Source: Bacillus sp. (in: firmicutes)
GTDB lineage: Bacteria > Bacillota > Bacilli > Bacillales > Bacillaceae
DNA length: 34,792 nt
Reading direction: 5' to 3'
Assembly (NCBI GenBank): GCA_031180805.1
Contig: JAPSLL010000045.1
Location: forward strand, 1 to 34,792
Positions 1-7,697 of the stretch are shown here, piece by piece. The notes below the pieces were generated by a model. It had not been told where the DNA came from. It made no database searches and was given only the letters and a program-made list of their open reading frames with translations. Each line of letters opens with the position of its first letter. Position 1 is the stretch's first letter. The position numbers and the translations under genes are program-made.

Positions 1-24
1 AAGACGGTTTTTCTACCGTCTTTT
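1..24. terminator. Hairpin at the window edge, probable terminator
   Basis: AAGACGGT pairs perfectly with ACCGTCTT across a 6-nt loop, and a short T-run follows on the + strand. It lies directly after the stop codon of the minus-strand gene at 25-312, so it may serve both directions. The gene to the left lies outside the window. Confidence 0.6.
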
Positions 25-312
25 TCATTTTGAAGTGTTTACATTTAATCTTGTCATCATAATATTTGTTTTCTTTGTTCGCTCAATTGTATTATAAGCA
101 ATTTTCACTTTAGCAATTGTTCCTTTTAATGCTTCTTCATTAGGTGGATAAGGTGGTTGATGAAAGACGGTAAAATCATACAAAGCTCTTGCAAGTAATT
201 CAATTGCTTTTTCATGCTCATTCATTTGTCTATCTCCTTTGTCCATTACCGACAAGCGAATAATATCATCTACGATTTCTTGAATCAGTTTCATGCTTTC
301 AGTAGCTGTCAT
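25..312 (-). CDS. Hypothetical small protein, 95 aa
   Basis: I do not recognise the family. The ATG start follows a good ribosome-binding site (AAAGGGGA, about 6 nt spacing). The protein is soluble-looking and helix-rich: an amphipathic N-terminal half, a Pro-rich turn (PPYPPNE near residue 55) and a basic C-terminal end. No signal peptide or membrane segment is seen. It is divergent from the small gene at 476-691, and the shared 163-bp gap holds two LexA-box-like sequences. DNA-damage control of this gene is therefore possible but inferred; its own promoter is not clear. The hairpin at 1-24 would terminate it. Confidence 0.6.
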   Translation of the reverse strand: MTATESMKLIQEIVDDIIRLSVMDKGDRQMNEHEKAIELLARALYDFTVFHQPPYPPNEEALKGTIAKVKIAYNTIERTKKTNIMMTRLNVNTSK

Positions 313-394
313 CGTCTTTCCCCTTTCCTAAAAAAATTTAATCCCTTCCCATCATCCTATGAATAAAAAAAGAAAAATATGGCAAAATTTTTAC

Positions 395-443
395 CGATCA
401 TACGTTCTTTTTTCTTGAATACGAATATACGTTCGTATATAAT
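395..443 (+). promoter_or_regulatory. LexA-box promoter for the gene at 476
   Basis: A sigma-A promoter is seen: -35 TTGAAT (415-420), 17-bp spacer, -10 TATAAT (438-443). The spacer contains CGAATATACGTTCG (422-435), matching 9 of 10 defined positions of the Bacillus LexA/DinR box CGAAC-N4-GTTCG. A second, weaker copy, CGATCATACGTTCT (395-408, 8 of 10), lies 27 bp upstream. A repressor on the spacer site would block RNA polymerase. The match is to the known consensus; SOS regulation is inferred. Confidence 0.7.
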
Positions 444-475
444 ATTATTAACAGAACAATAATGAGGTGTTCATC

Positions 476-691
476 ATGGAGCAATGTATAAAATATAGTT
501 ACATCGAGCAAAAGCCTATTGAAATTATATATTTATCAAGACAAGGTCAGTTTTCACAGAGGAAAATTACGGTAAAAAGCATTGACAATGGGCATCTAGT
601 TGCTTATTGCTTTATACGTAAGCAAATGAGAGTTTTTTCTTTGTCGCAAATTTTGTCTGCTTCGAGGTCTACAAATAAGAGGGTATCATAA
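476..691 (+). CDS. Small WYL-like single-domain protein, 71 aa, probably SOS-induced
   Basis: Start ATG at 476 is chosen because GAGGTG (464-469) sits 6 nt upstream; the earlier in-frame GTG at 467 lies inside that site. The protein is one small beta-rich domain: an I-E-I-I-Y-L strand, RQGQFSQRKITV, then a long strand ending RVFSLSQILSA. This resembles the minimal WYL/YolD-type domains of Bacillus, several of which are LexA-regulated, and the -35/-10 spacer here carries a LexA box. WYL domains often sense ligands or single-stranded DNA in DNA-damage and defence regulators, but there is no DNA-binding domain here. Family assignment rests on my reading of the strand pattern and the function is unknown. 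Confidence 0.65.
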   Translation: MEQCIKYSYIEQKPIEIIYLSRQGQFSQRKITVKSIDNGHLVAYCFIRKQMRVFSLSQILSASRSTNKRVS

Positions 692-864
692 ATAAATTCG
701 TCCAATTCCGTTGGCTCTTAATTTAAAAACTACAATACATGTAATTTTCATTCGTAAAAAGATAATTATCTTATATTCAGTTTCAAAGATTGTCTTAATG
801 TTTTACCAGTTTAAAACCGGGTAATACATAAGTAGCGCGCTATGAAAAGTTGAATATCCTAACG

Positions 865-940
865 TGACGCTAAATTATATGTGGAGCGGCCTCGGAGCCG
901 TAACGATATAAGAGAGGCAGGGCTTATATCTTATGCGTCA
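865..940. ncRNA. Candidate structured RNA or palindromic mobile-element remnant
   Basis: Most of the gene-free stretch 692-1110 is plain AT-rich DNA, but this part is GC-richer and can fold into a closed three-way shape. TGACGC (865-870) pairs with GCGTCA (935-940). Inside are CGGC/GCCG (887-890 with 897-900) and a perfect 8-bp stem GATATAAG/CTTATATC (905-912 with 923-930). Further palindromes flank it: TAGCGCGCTA (833-842) and GATAGCTATC (948-957). It matches no RNA family I know. A terminal hairpin of an IS200/IS605-type element is an alternative. No promoter is identified. Confidence 0.25.
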
Positions 941-1034
941 AATATATGATAGCTATCAAGATAATCGATTACATAGTTGAAATATACAATTATTAGGATG
1001 TACAATAAATGTCATTCTTGTAATTGTTCAACTA

Positions 1035-1090
1035 CGAAGTGAGGGTGACTCAAAAGGATCTGAACTTTTGGTTTTGAGCCACCCTCTTCG
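1035..1090. terminator. Long palindrome 3' of the MATE gene
   Basis: CGAAG-t-GAGGGTG-a-CTCAAAA pairs with TTTTGAG-c-CACCCTC-TTCG around a 16-nt loop. It lies 20 bp beyond the stop of the minus-strand MATE gene and could end its transcript, but no clear U-tract follows in either direction. The GGGTGnCTCAAAA core recurs at 23308-23376. Confidence 0.5.
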
Positions 1091-1110
1091 CAATGATTCC
1101 TTGAATTTGA

Positions 1111-2460
1111 CTAGTTAAACACTCTCTTCTCAAGAGATGGTAAACATAATGATAAAAAGAAAGACCTTGCAAAACAAAACATTATGAATGCAAGCCATAA
1201 ACCGTTATTATAATAAACTGGGAGCGTTACCCAAATGATGATAAGAAAAATGAGCAATGCTATTCCAATGGTGTTTCTAATATCTTTCGCCTCTGTTGCA
1301 CCCGAAAATATTCCTTCTAAATGTAATCCCCAGAAACCTACAAGTGGAAAGATAACAATCCAGCCTAAATATTGAAGAGCCATTTCCTTCACTTCGTTTA
1401 TAGTTGTAAATATCGAAACGATGAATCCACCAAATACATAGACTAGCATGGATAGACAAATTGCAGTTATAAGCCCCCATTTTGCTGATAATCTTATCGC
1501 TTGTTTAAATTGAGATTTATTATTAGCACCGATTGCTTTACCAATTAAAATGCTTGAAGCATTAGAAAAGCCTCCAAAAAAATATGCTAAAATATAATGC
1601 AATTGCAATAGGATCGCATTACATGCTAAAGCTACCTCTCCTAGCCGAGATCCAACAGCAGTAAATGTACAGGTCATCATAAGTAAACAAGCTGTCCGCA
1701 AAAACAGATCCCGATTGACAATAAACATAGCTTTTAATTGTGATGTACTAATAACGGATTTAAGTTTAATTTTTTTGAAAATTGTTTTATTATCTCGGAA
1801 AATAAACCATCCACCTAGTAAAAAAGCAAAAACTTCTGAAATTAATGTTGCATATGCTACACCACTAACACCTAATCCATAATAAAAAACAAATAACATA
1901 TCAAGAATGATATTCATAACATTCATAACGACTTGGATAATTAATGATAATTGAACTTTCCCCATACCCATAAGCCAACCAATAATCACATAATTTAACA
2001 ATGTAAAGGGAGCTCCCCAGATTCGAATAGAAAAATATGATTCTGCTAATCTAGTCACATTATTAGTTGGTTCAAGTAATAAAATTGCTAAATCAAAGAT
2101 AATATTTTGTGCAAGGATAAAAAAGATACCAAGAATAAAAGCAATCATCATTGGTCGAAAAAGTGACAGCATTGTCTCATTTTCATCGTGAGCACCCAGT
2201 GCCTGTGAAGTAAATCCTGTTGTACTAACGCGAAGAAATCCAAAAAGCCAGTACATCGTATTAAAAATTAAAACTCCAATTGCTACTCCACCAATAGCTG
2301 TAGGGTTCGGTAATCTACCGACAACCGCCGTATCAACGGCGCCTAATATCGGAGTAGAGATACCAGCGATAATTAGTGGTATAGCAAGAATAAGATAGTG
2401 CTTATTACTAATTCGTTCATCTTTATTTATTTGCTTATTTAATCGTTGCGATGATTCCAT
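1111..2460 (-). CDS. MATE-family efflux transporter, DinF-like, 449 aa
   Basis: Integral membrane antiporter of the multidrug and toxin extrusion family, about twelve transmembrane segments in two pseudo-symmetric halves. The opening region (IPLIIAGISTPILGAVDTAV, then GRLPNPTAIGGVAIG) is typical of the DinF/NorM group, and a second-half repeat (RTACLLMMTCTFTAVGSRLG) follows near residue 250. Length fits the family (about 440-460). ATG at 2460 is preferred over the TTG at 2475 because AGTAGGTG lies just upstream of it. Members export organic cations or toxic metabolites using Na+ or H+ gradients; the substrate here cannot be read. E. coli dinF is SOS-linked, but I see no LexA box directly upstream. 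Confidence 0.9.
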   Translation of the reverse strand: MESSQRLNKQINKDERISNKHYLILAIPLIIAGISTPILGAVDTAVVGRLPNPTAIGGVAIGVLIFNTMYWLFGFLRVSTTGFTSQALGAHDENETMLSLFRPMMIAFILGIFFILAQNIIFDLAILLLEPTNNVTRLAESYFSIRIWGAPFTLLNYVIIGWLMGMGKVQLSLIIQVVMNVMNIILDMLFVFYYGLGVSGVAYATLISEVFAFLLGGWFIFRDNKTIFKKIKLKSVISTSQLKAMFIVNRDLFLRTACLLMMTCTFTAVGSRLGEVALACNAILLQLHYILAYFFGGFSNASSILIGKAIGANNKSQFKQAIRLSAKWGLITAICLSMLVYVFGGFIVSIFTTINEVKEMALQYLGWIVIFPLVGFWGLHLEGIFSGATEAKDIRNTIGIALLIFLIIIWVTLPVYYNNGLWLAFIMFCFARSFFLSLCLPSLEKRVFN

Positions 2461-2646
2461 ATAGCACCTACTCAAAACCTTATTATATCGCTTTGTATAA
2501 AAGCTTTATCTTCATTCAAGTTACAATGATATAAACAATGAACATAATCCCATATTAAACTAAGGAAGACTACATAGCATATGTACGAAATGAATTAAAT
2601 ATATTCCTGCATACAAATCGTTAATCGGTTTACCCTAAAAATAAGC

Positions 2647-2796
2647 TTATTTTGTTTCGCGATGTATTGTCATTCTTCTTAACCTCGGAGAATACTTTTT
2701 CAATTCTAATCTTTCTGGATGTGTCCGTTTATTCTTCGTTGTTATATAATTTTTGTCACCGGTTTCTGTACATTGCAATGTTATTTTCACTCTCAA
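2647..2796 (-). CDS. rpmG: 50S ribosomal protein L33, zinc-independent paralogue, 49 aa
   Basis: The 49-residue product begins [17 protein letters not shown], contains [18 protein letters not shown] and ends TIHRETK, the full L33 length and pattern closest to RpmGA. Zinc-binding L33 has two CxxC pairs; here the first is C-T-E-T and the second is replaced by S-P-R-L, leaving one cysteine, so it should not bind zinc (C-minus form). The TTG start follows AGGGGTG with 8-nt spacing. Two Zur boxes upstream fit known biology: under zinc starvation Bacillus expresses C-minus ribosomal proteins to spare zinc. The gene stands alone between the MATE pump and the peptidase. Family assignment is firm; zinc-regulated expression is inferred from the operators. 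Confidence 0.93.
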   Translation of the reverse strand: MRVKITLQCTETGDKNYITTKNKRTHPERLELKKYSPRLRRMTIHRETK

Positions 2797-2811
2797 TTCT
2801 AAAACACCCCT

Positions 2812-2949
2812 AAATCAAAATTATTACGATTTTAAACTTATCGTAAAGCTGATCATCATTAATGAATTTAGCTTTTTGTATATCTTCACTTCAATATTTT
2901 ATATTATATCTAATATTTACAAAAGGGTAAATCGAAATCTTTACGATTT
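2812..2949 (-). promoter_or_regulatory. Promoter and two Zur boxes for rpmG
   Basis: The promoter on the minus strand is -35 TTTACC (2926-2931), 17-bp spacer, -10 TATAAT (2903-2908). Zur-box candidates are at 2929-2949 and 2812-2832, each matching 18 of 20 defined positions of the Bacillus consensus AAATCGTAAT-N-ATTACGATTT. The first overlaps the -35 element; the second lies in the untranslated leader just before the ribosome-binding site. This explains most of the otherwise empty 2797-3127 gap. Confidence 0.75.
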
Positions 2950-3017
2950 GTATGCGAATTTAATTTAAACATATTTCTCTTATTCATGTAAAGTCAAATT
3001 CAAAAAATGAATAAAAA

Positions 3018-3050
3018 AGGCTAACCATACTCATATTTCATGGTTAACCT
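3018..3050 (-). terminator. Terminator of the peptidase gene
   Basis: AGGcTAACCAT pairs with ATGGTTAaCCT around an 11-nt loop; on the minus strand the stem is followed by TTTTTT. It lies about 80 bp past the stop codon of the gene at 3128-4231. Confidence 0.8.
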
Positions 3051-3127
3051 TATTTTATCATTTATCTCCATACTAACGCTTTTTTTATACCTTTTCCCCA
3101 ATCGTTTCCTTCTTATCTATTACACAA

Positions 3128-4231
3128 CTATTTTATAACCGTGAACTCTTTCGGATAGTTTGTTAATGTCTGATGTCCACCTTTTGTAATTAAGACATCA
3201 TCTTCGATTCTTACTCCTCCAATTTCAGGAATATAAATTCCCGGTTCAATTGTATATACCATTCCTTCTTTAATGAGTTCGTTATTCGTCATATTCATTG
3301 AAGGATATTCATGAACACTTATCCCTAGACCATGGCCTAATCGATGAGGAAAATAGTCTCCATATCCAGCCTCAGCAATGATACCTCTTGCAAGTTTGTC
3401 TAAGTCACCAATTCGAGTTCCAATCTTACTTTCATTTAAAGCAGATAATTGAGCTTTTAAAACAGTATCATATATATCCTTTTGTTGCTCATTATAAGAT
3501 TGATACATAACTGTACGAGTAATATCTGAGCAATAACCATCTAGAACTACACCAAGATCAAATAGAACAAAATCACCCTTTTGCAACTTATTTAACCCAG
3601 GATTTCCGTGTGCAAGTCCTGAGTTTTCCCCGAATAAAACCATTGTTGAAAAGGACATTTCTCTAATCCCTTTCTTCTTCAATTCATATTCGATCTTTGC
3701 AAGTACCTCTAATTCAGTTATTCCTTCCTTAAGAGCAGATACACCTACTTCCACACCATAGTCAGCTAACTCTGCGGCCTGTTTTAAAATGTTAATTTCT
3801 TTTTCGTCCTTTACAACTCGATGCTCATTCATTGTCGAGTCAACAGCAATAATTTCAACTTGATCCTTAATAATATTTTGTAACTGTTCCACGCGATAGT
3901 AGTTCGTAACTTCTTTCTCAATTGCAAGCTTATTTATGGATGTCAAATTTCTGCGTTCAAATTCAGCCTTGATTAAATTCCAAGGATTTTCGTGATCCCC
4001 ATATCCAACGACATCACTTTGCCATCCAGCTGCTTTTACTTGATCCACTTCCATTTGTGGACAAATTAAAAATGGCTCACTTGATTTAAAAAAGAATAAT
4101 CCGTTTAATCTTTCATGTGGTTCTGAATACATGTTAGATAAGTAAAAAATATTATCCTTTGATTGAATAAAGCAAATGTCAATATCATTATTAACAATCC
4201 AATTGATTAGTTTCTGTTGACGTTCTATCAT
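3128..4231 (-). CDS. ykvY: M24-family Xaa-Pro dipeptidase (YkvY-like), 367 aa
   Basis: Predicted cytoplasmic metallopeptidase that removes residues next to proline. An N-terminal creatinase-like domain (about 1-130) precedes a pita-bread M24 domain. All five metal ligands are visible: two Asp in DLGVVLDGYCSDITRT, His in HRLGHGLGISVHE, Glu in TIEPGIYIP and Glu in GGVRIEDD. The ATG at 4231 follows GGAGG with 9-nt spacing; the longer frame upstream has no comparable site and encodes an atypical N-terminus. Its position next to pfeT matches B. subtilis ykvY. Family certain; dipeptidase versus aminopeptidase P activity is not resolved by sequence alone. Confidence 0.9.
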   Translation of the reverse strand: MIERQQKLINWIVNNDIDICFIQSKDNIFYLSNMYSEPHERLNGLFFFKSSEPFLICPQMEVDQVKAAGWQSDVVGYGDHENPWNLIKAEFERRNLTSINKLAIEKEVTNYYRVEQLQNIIKDQVEIIAVDSTMNEHRVVKDEKEINILKQAAELADYGVEVGVSALKEGITELEVLAKIEYELKKKGIREMSFSTMVLFGENSGLAHGNPGLNKLQKGDFVLFDLGVVLDGYCSDITRTVMYQSYNEQQKDIYDTVLKAQLSALNESKIGTRIGDLDKLARGIIAEAGYGDYFPHRLGHGLGISVHEYPSMNMTNNELIKEGMVYTIEPGIYIPEIGGVRIEDDVLITKGGHQTLTNYPKEFTVIK

Positions 4232-4523
4232 TTTTAACAACCTCCAAATTATCTTACTATAATGATAACACATTCTATTTCTAGCTACAGAAATAAACAG
4301 CTCATTCTGATAAATAAAAGTCGAATTTATCACTTTAGGAAAGAAATCACTTTTATTATTTTTTTCACAAATTCGACAAATTCATGTCAATTGTAACAAC
4401 TATTTAACATTACAAAGGTACTCGAAATAACTTTTTTCTTGTATACTATTTACTATCAAACTAACTTTACATAATTCATTCCTGATTATGTTTTTATCTT
4501 TCTTCATTGAAGGAGTGTTTTAC

Positions 4524-4736
4524 GTGCTTCGAAGAATTAAACGTCATGTCGTTCCGATTTTATGTATTATTGCTTTGTTCGCTCCAATAATCGGAATGCT
4601 ACTGATTGATTTCTATTATTATAGTACAGTATATGGTTGGACGATTGGTTTTTGTTGCTTAGTCGCATCGTACATTATTGTTAGCAAAAGACCAGACGAA
4701 GAAGATGCTGTTACTTCAACAACCGAATCTCATTAA
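4524..4736 (+). CDS. Small two-helix membrane protein, 70 aa
   Basis: I do not recognise the family. The GTG start at 4524 follows GAAGGAGTG with about 8 nt spacing; the in-frame ATG at 4488 lacks a site. The product has a basic N-terminus (LRRIKRH), two hydrophobic segments (about residues 10-28 and 35-55) and a short acidic tail (RPDEEDAV). The topology suggests both ends in the cytoplasm. It is isolated between a divergent peptidase gene and a convergent ATPase gene, with its own terminator. The upstream 4232-4523 stretch shows no confident promoter. Confidence 0.6.
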   Translation: MLRRIKRHVVPILCIIALFAPIIGMLLIDFYYYSTVYGWTIGFCCLVASYIIVSKRPDEEDAVTSTTESH

Positions 4737-4747
4737 ATGTAAAATAA

Positions 4748-4780
4748 AGAGGACGACAAACATACGTCATCCTCTTTTTT
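4748..4780 (+). terminator. Rho-independent terminator
   Basis: AGAGGACGAC pairs with GTCATCCTCT (one mismatch) around an 8-nt loop, followed by a run of T. It ends the small membrane protein transcript just before the convergent ATPase gene. Confidence 0.85.
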
Positions 4781-4816
4781 ATTACGAAAAAGTCTATAAT
4801 GAAACTTACCGTCCAT

Positions 4817-6745
4817 TTATTCCCCTCTTAATAACCGTAATCCATTTAAAATAACAAGAATTGTACTACCTTCATGGCCAATTACTCCTAATGGGAGATC
4901 TAATACTTGAATGAAGTTTGAACATATTAAAAGAGCGATTACTGCCATTGAAAAGACAATATTTTGTTTAACAATTCGATTCATTTTTTTCGATAAGCCT
5001 ACTGCTTTAGTTAACTTTGAAAGTTCATTTTTCATTAAAACAATATCAGCAGTTTCAAGGGCAACATCGGTTCCCTCGCCCATTGCAATACCAACATCTG
5101 ATGTTGCTAGCGCTGGGGCATCATTAATTCCATCACCAATCATTGTGACTGTTCCATACTTGTCCTGTAATGTCTTCAATTCTGCTACCTTATCTGCAGG
5201 AAGGCATTCGCCTTTAAACTCATCTATCTGTAGTTCCTTCGCAATTGCCTCAGCAGTAGCCCGACTATCACCTGTAAGCATGACTGTTTTTATTCCGTTT
5301 TCTTTCAATGTTTGGATCGCTCGTTTTGCTTCCTCGCGTACAACGTCTTTTAAGGCTAACAAACCAACAATCTCATCATTACACACAACATAGACTATTG
5401 TTTTTCCTTCACTTGATAGCTTTTCACTTGATCCATCATGATAATGGATTGCATCTTCACGACCGACAAAATCAGCCTTTCCAATTTTCCAATGCTTACC
5501 GTTCAAATCAGCACTTACACCATATCCCGATTTTTCATCAACAGAAGCAAGTTTCATTTTTTGCCCATTAGTATCATCTTGCAGCTTTGCAACAATCGCT
5601 TTTGCTAATGGATGGTTTGATTGATTCTCAATTGTTAATACAGCCTCGTTAAATTCCTGCTTATCTACTGCTTCTGATATTATAATATCTGTCACAGTTG
5701 GCTCACCCTTTGTAAGTGTGCCTGTTTTATCAAATACAACAACCTTTGTTTTGCTTAATTGCTCTAGATGTACGCCACCTTTGAATAATAAACCATTTTT
5801 AGCTCCATTTGATATTGCAGATAGTGTAGCAGGCATAATTGATGCAACAAGAGCACAAGGTGAAGCAACAACCATTAATACAAGAGCCCGATAAATCGTT
5901 TCATTCCAACTCCAGCCAAGAACAAAATGAGGCAGTACCATCATAATCGCGACAAGTGCTAAAACTCCTTTTACATAAGTACCTTCAAATTTTTCAATAA
6001 ATTGCTGTGATGGCGATTTTTCAGATTGTGCTGATTGTACAAGGTCAATAATTTTTTGGAACATTGTTTCCGTACTTTTTTTCGATACCGTTACTGTTAT
6101 TGAACCATTACCATTTACTGTCCCTGCATAAACTTCATCATGAATTGCTTTTTCAACCGGCATTGATTCACCAGTAATTGCAGATTGATCAATATTCGTT
6201 TTTCCAGACATAATGATACCATCTGTTGGAATCCGCTCTCCTGGCTTTACTAAAATCGTATCTCCTACATGTAATGCTGAAACATGTACCCGACGTTCAT
6301 GACCGTTTTCTATTAGTAACGCTTCTTCTGGCTGCATACTCATTAATGCCGAAATTTCCCTTTGACTTTTATTCATCGTATATGTTTCAAGTGCACCACT
6401 TAAAGCAAAAATAAAAATGAGAACGGCCCCTTCTGTCCAATATCCAATAATCGCAGATCCAATTGCAGCAAAAACCATTAGTAGCTCTACATTTAATGTT
6501 TTCTCAGCAATTGTTTCTTCAATGCCCTCTTTTGCCTTCGCATAGCCTCCAATAACAAATGCAAGGATAAAAAACGGAATTGCTATACCTTCATTTCCAT
6601 TTGCATCTAAAACCCATCCGATAGCAATAAGAATTCCAGCAATTATTGCATTAATAAGCTCTATATGTTCTACCCACTTATTATTTAATCGACTTTTATT
6701 TTCATGAATTGGATTCGCTAATTGCTCTGTACTATTTAATTGCAA
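4817..6745 (-). CDS. pfeT: P1B4-type metal ATPase PfeT/ZosA, iron(II) efflux, 642 aa
   Basis: Heavy-metal P-type ATPase. Visible motifs are the SPC metal motif in TM6 (VVASPCALVAS), the phosphorylation site DKTGTLTKGEP, the HP motif (NHPLAKAI), GDGINDAPALATSDVG, and HEGST near the C-terminus. SPC plus HEGST defines the P1B4 class; there is no N-terminal CxxC metal-binding domain. B. subtilis YkvW was first named ZosA (zinc uptake) and later shown to be the ferrous-iron exporter PfeT, controlled by PerR. The TTG start at 6745 is chosen because AGAAGGAG (6761-6754) is 8 nt upstream; the GTG at 6754 overlaps that site. Two PerR-box-like sequences abut the promoter. Substrate is by orthology. Confidence 0.92.
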   Translation of the reverse strand: MQLNSTEQLANPIHENKSRLNNKWVEHIELINAIIAGILIAIGWVLDANGNEGIAIPFFILAFVIGGYAKAKEGIEETIAEKTLNVELLMVFAAIGSAIIGYWTEGAVLIFIFALSGALETYTMNKSQREISALMSMQPEEALLIENGHERRVHVSALHVGDTILVKPGERIPTDGIIMSGKTNIDQSAITGESMPVEKAIHDEVYAGTVNGNGSITVTVSKKSTETMFQKIIDLVQSAQSEKSPSQQFIEKFEGTYVKGVLALVAIMMVLPHFVLGWSWNETIYRALVLMVVASPCALVASIMPATLSAISNGAKNGLLFKGGVHLEQLSKTKVVVFDKTGTLTKGEPTVTDIIISEAVDKQEFNEAVLTIENQSNHPLAKAIVAKLQDDTNGQKMKLASVDEKSGYGVSADLNGKHWKIGKADFVGREDAIHYHDGSSEKLSSEGKTIVYVVCNDEIVGLLALKDVVREEAKRAIQTLKENGIKTVMLTGDSRATAEAIAKELQIDEFKGECLPADKVAELKTLQDKYGTVTMIGDGINDAPALATSDVGIAMGEGTDVALETADIVLMKNELSKLTKAVGLSKKMNRIVKQNIVFSMAVIALLICSNFIQVLDLPLGVIGHEGSTILVILNGLRLLRGE

Positions 6746-6844
6746 TTTCTTCACTCCTTCTAATTGAGAATAAGATTCATCATCATCATCGCTTATCTTA
6801 TAAACAAATCCTTATAATTTCGTTATTTCTTAAGTATATTACCA

Positions 6845-6911
6845 ATTATAACAAATATAAGAATACTTTCAAGAGATAATTATTATAATTACTAGATAAT
6901 AATAATTATAA
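6845..6911 (-). promoter_or_regulatory. pfeT promoter with two PerR-box-like sites
   Basis: On the minus strand -35 TTGAAA (6867-6872) and -10 TATAAT (6845-6850) are 16 bp apart. Against the PerR consensus TTATAAT-N-ATTATAA, 6874-6888 matches 12 of 14 defined positions and touches the -35; 6897-6911 matches 13 of 14. Their centres are 23 bp apart, about two helical turns. PerR control of this gene is established in B. subtilis; the sites here are by consensus match in an AT-rich region. Confidence 0.7.
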
Positions 6912-6955
6912 ATAATAAAGATTTTTATTCTCATTTAGAAGGAGCTTCATTCTTT

Positions 6956-7057
6956 ATGAATAAACCCTTTCGAAAAGCACATGTCAGCCTTCAAAATAAT
7001 AAACTTCATTACAGTCTATCAATAAAAATTAAAATTTCACTTTATTTCCTTCATTAA
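6956..7057 (+). CDS. Possible 33-aa basic peptide divergent from pfeT
   Basis: An ATG follows GAAGGAGC by 10 nt. The product (MNKPFRKAHVSLQNNKLHYS, then a hydrophobic SLYFLH end) resembles nothing I know. Its start lies about 45 bp downstream, on the + strand, of the outer PerR-box-like site, and it overlaps the 3' end of stoA in antisense by 21 bp. No clear + strand promoter is seen. The ribosome-binding site is the main evidence, so this could be chance. Confidence 0.25.
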   Translation: MNKPFRKAHVSLQNNKLHYSLSIKIKISLYFLH

Positions 7058-7537
7058 TATTTCCTTCGTTATCGGTCCATAAAATATCCTCTTCATTCTC
7101 CCACCCTTATCTATAATAAACGTAGTCGGAATCCCTATGACGCGATAATCCTTCGTTATTTCACCATCTTCATCTAATCCAATTACAAACGGTATTTCGG
7201 TGCTATTGATAAACTGCTCAACAGCTTTTTTACTTCTTTCAGTATTTGTGACATTAATCGCAACTACATTTATATCTAACGATTTCACCTCGTTAGTAAA
7301 ATCAATTAGCTCCTGCATTTCCTCTTGGCAATATGTACACCATGTTGTCCAAAAATTAAGTACCATTACCTTTCCTTTATAATCAGATAGCCTAATTTGC
7401 TTCCCTTCTACCGTCTTTACTGTAAATTCGGAGGCTTTTTCTCCAATAGAATTACTTGCATAAGCTTCATTTGTTAGGAAACAAGTGATGATAAATAAAC
7501 AGACAATTAATAATTTGATGTATAGCTCTTTCTTCAC
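7037..7537 (-). CDS. stoA: Thiol-disulfide oxidoreductase StoA (TlpA/ResA-like), 166 aa
   Basis: Membrane-anchored, extracytoplasmic thioredoxin-fold protein. A signal-anchor (about residues 4-24) precedes an AhpC/TSA-type fold with active site WTTWCTYC (CxxC) and the cis-proline loop GIPTTF. The GTG start at 7537 follows GGAGGG by about 10 nt and gives the length of B. subtilis StoA (about 165 aa); the longer upstream frame lacks a site and begins with non-secretory sequence. StoA reduces disulfides in the forespore intermembrane space for cortex synthesis. Neighbouring ykvU and pfeT match the B. subtilis locus. A terminator-like hairpin separates it from ykvU, suggesting its own promoter. 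Confidence 0.88.
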   Translation of the reverse strand: MKKELYIKLLIVCLFIITCFLTNEAYASNSIGEKASEFTVKTVEGKQIRLSDYKGKVMVLNFWTTWCTYCQEEMQELIDFTNEVKSLDINVVAINVTNTERSKKAVEQFINSTEIPFVIGLDEDGEITKDYRVIGIPTTFIIDKGGRMKRIFYGPITKEILMKEIK

Positions 7538-7609
7538 GTTTTTGTATCCCTCCACACTTTTTTTAGTATTCTTATCCTTTGTATAATAGAAAGAAACATT
7601 CAGAAACAA

Positions 7610-7683
7610 TAAAAAAGGGTCTGACCCATAGTAAACACGAATATAGGAAATCCTATAAGTTGTGTTCAAGGAGTCTAACCCTT
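7610..7683 (-). terminator. Long composite hairpin terminating ykvU
   Basis: An imperfect palindrome with three stem segments: AAGGGT..GAC (7615-7625) with its partner at 7673-7683, AACAC/GTGTT (7634-7638 with 7662-7666), and TATAGGA/TCCTATA (7642-7648 with 7651-7657). On the minus strand it is followed by TTTTTT. It begins 15 bp after the ykvU stop and ends before the stoA ribosome-binding site. Confidence 0.65.
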
Positions 7684-7697
7684 GCCTCATTCTTCTA

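Noticed and set aside
2753-2968. 71-codon + strand frame over the rpmG promoter
   Set aside because: It is antisense to rpmG and its Zur operators; no ribosome-binding site.
4911-5571. Two + strand frames of 160 and 87 codons
   Set aside because: They are antisense shadows of pfeT, which has intact motifs on the minus strand.
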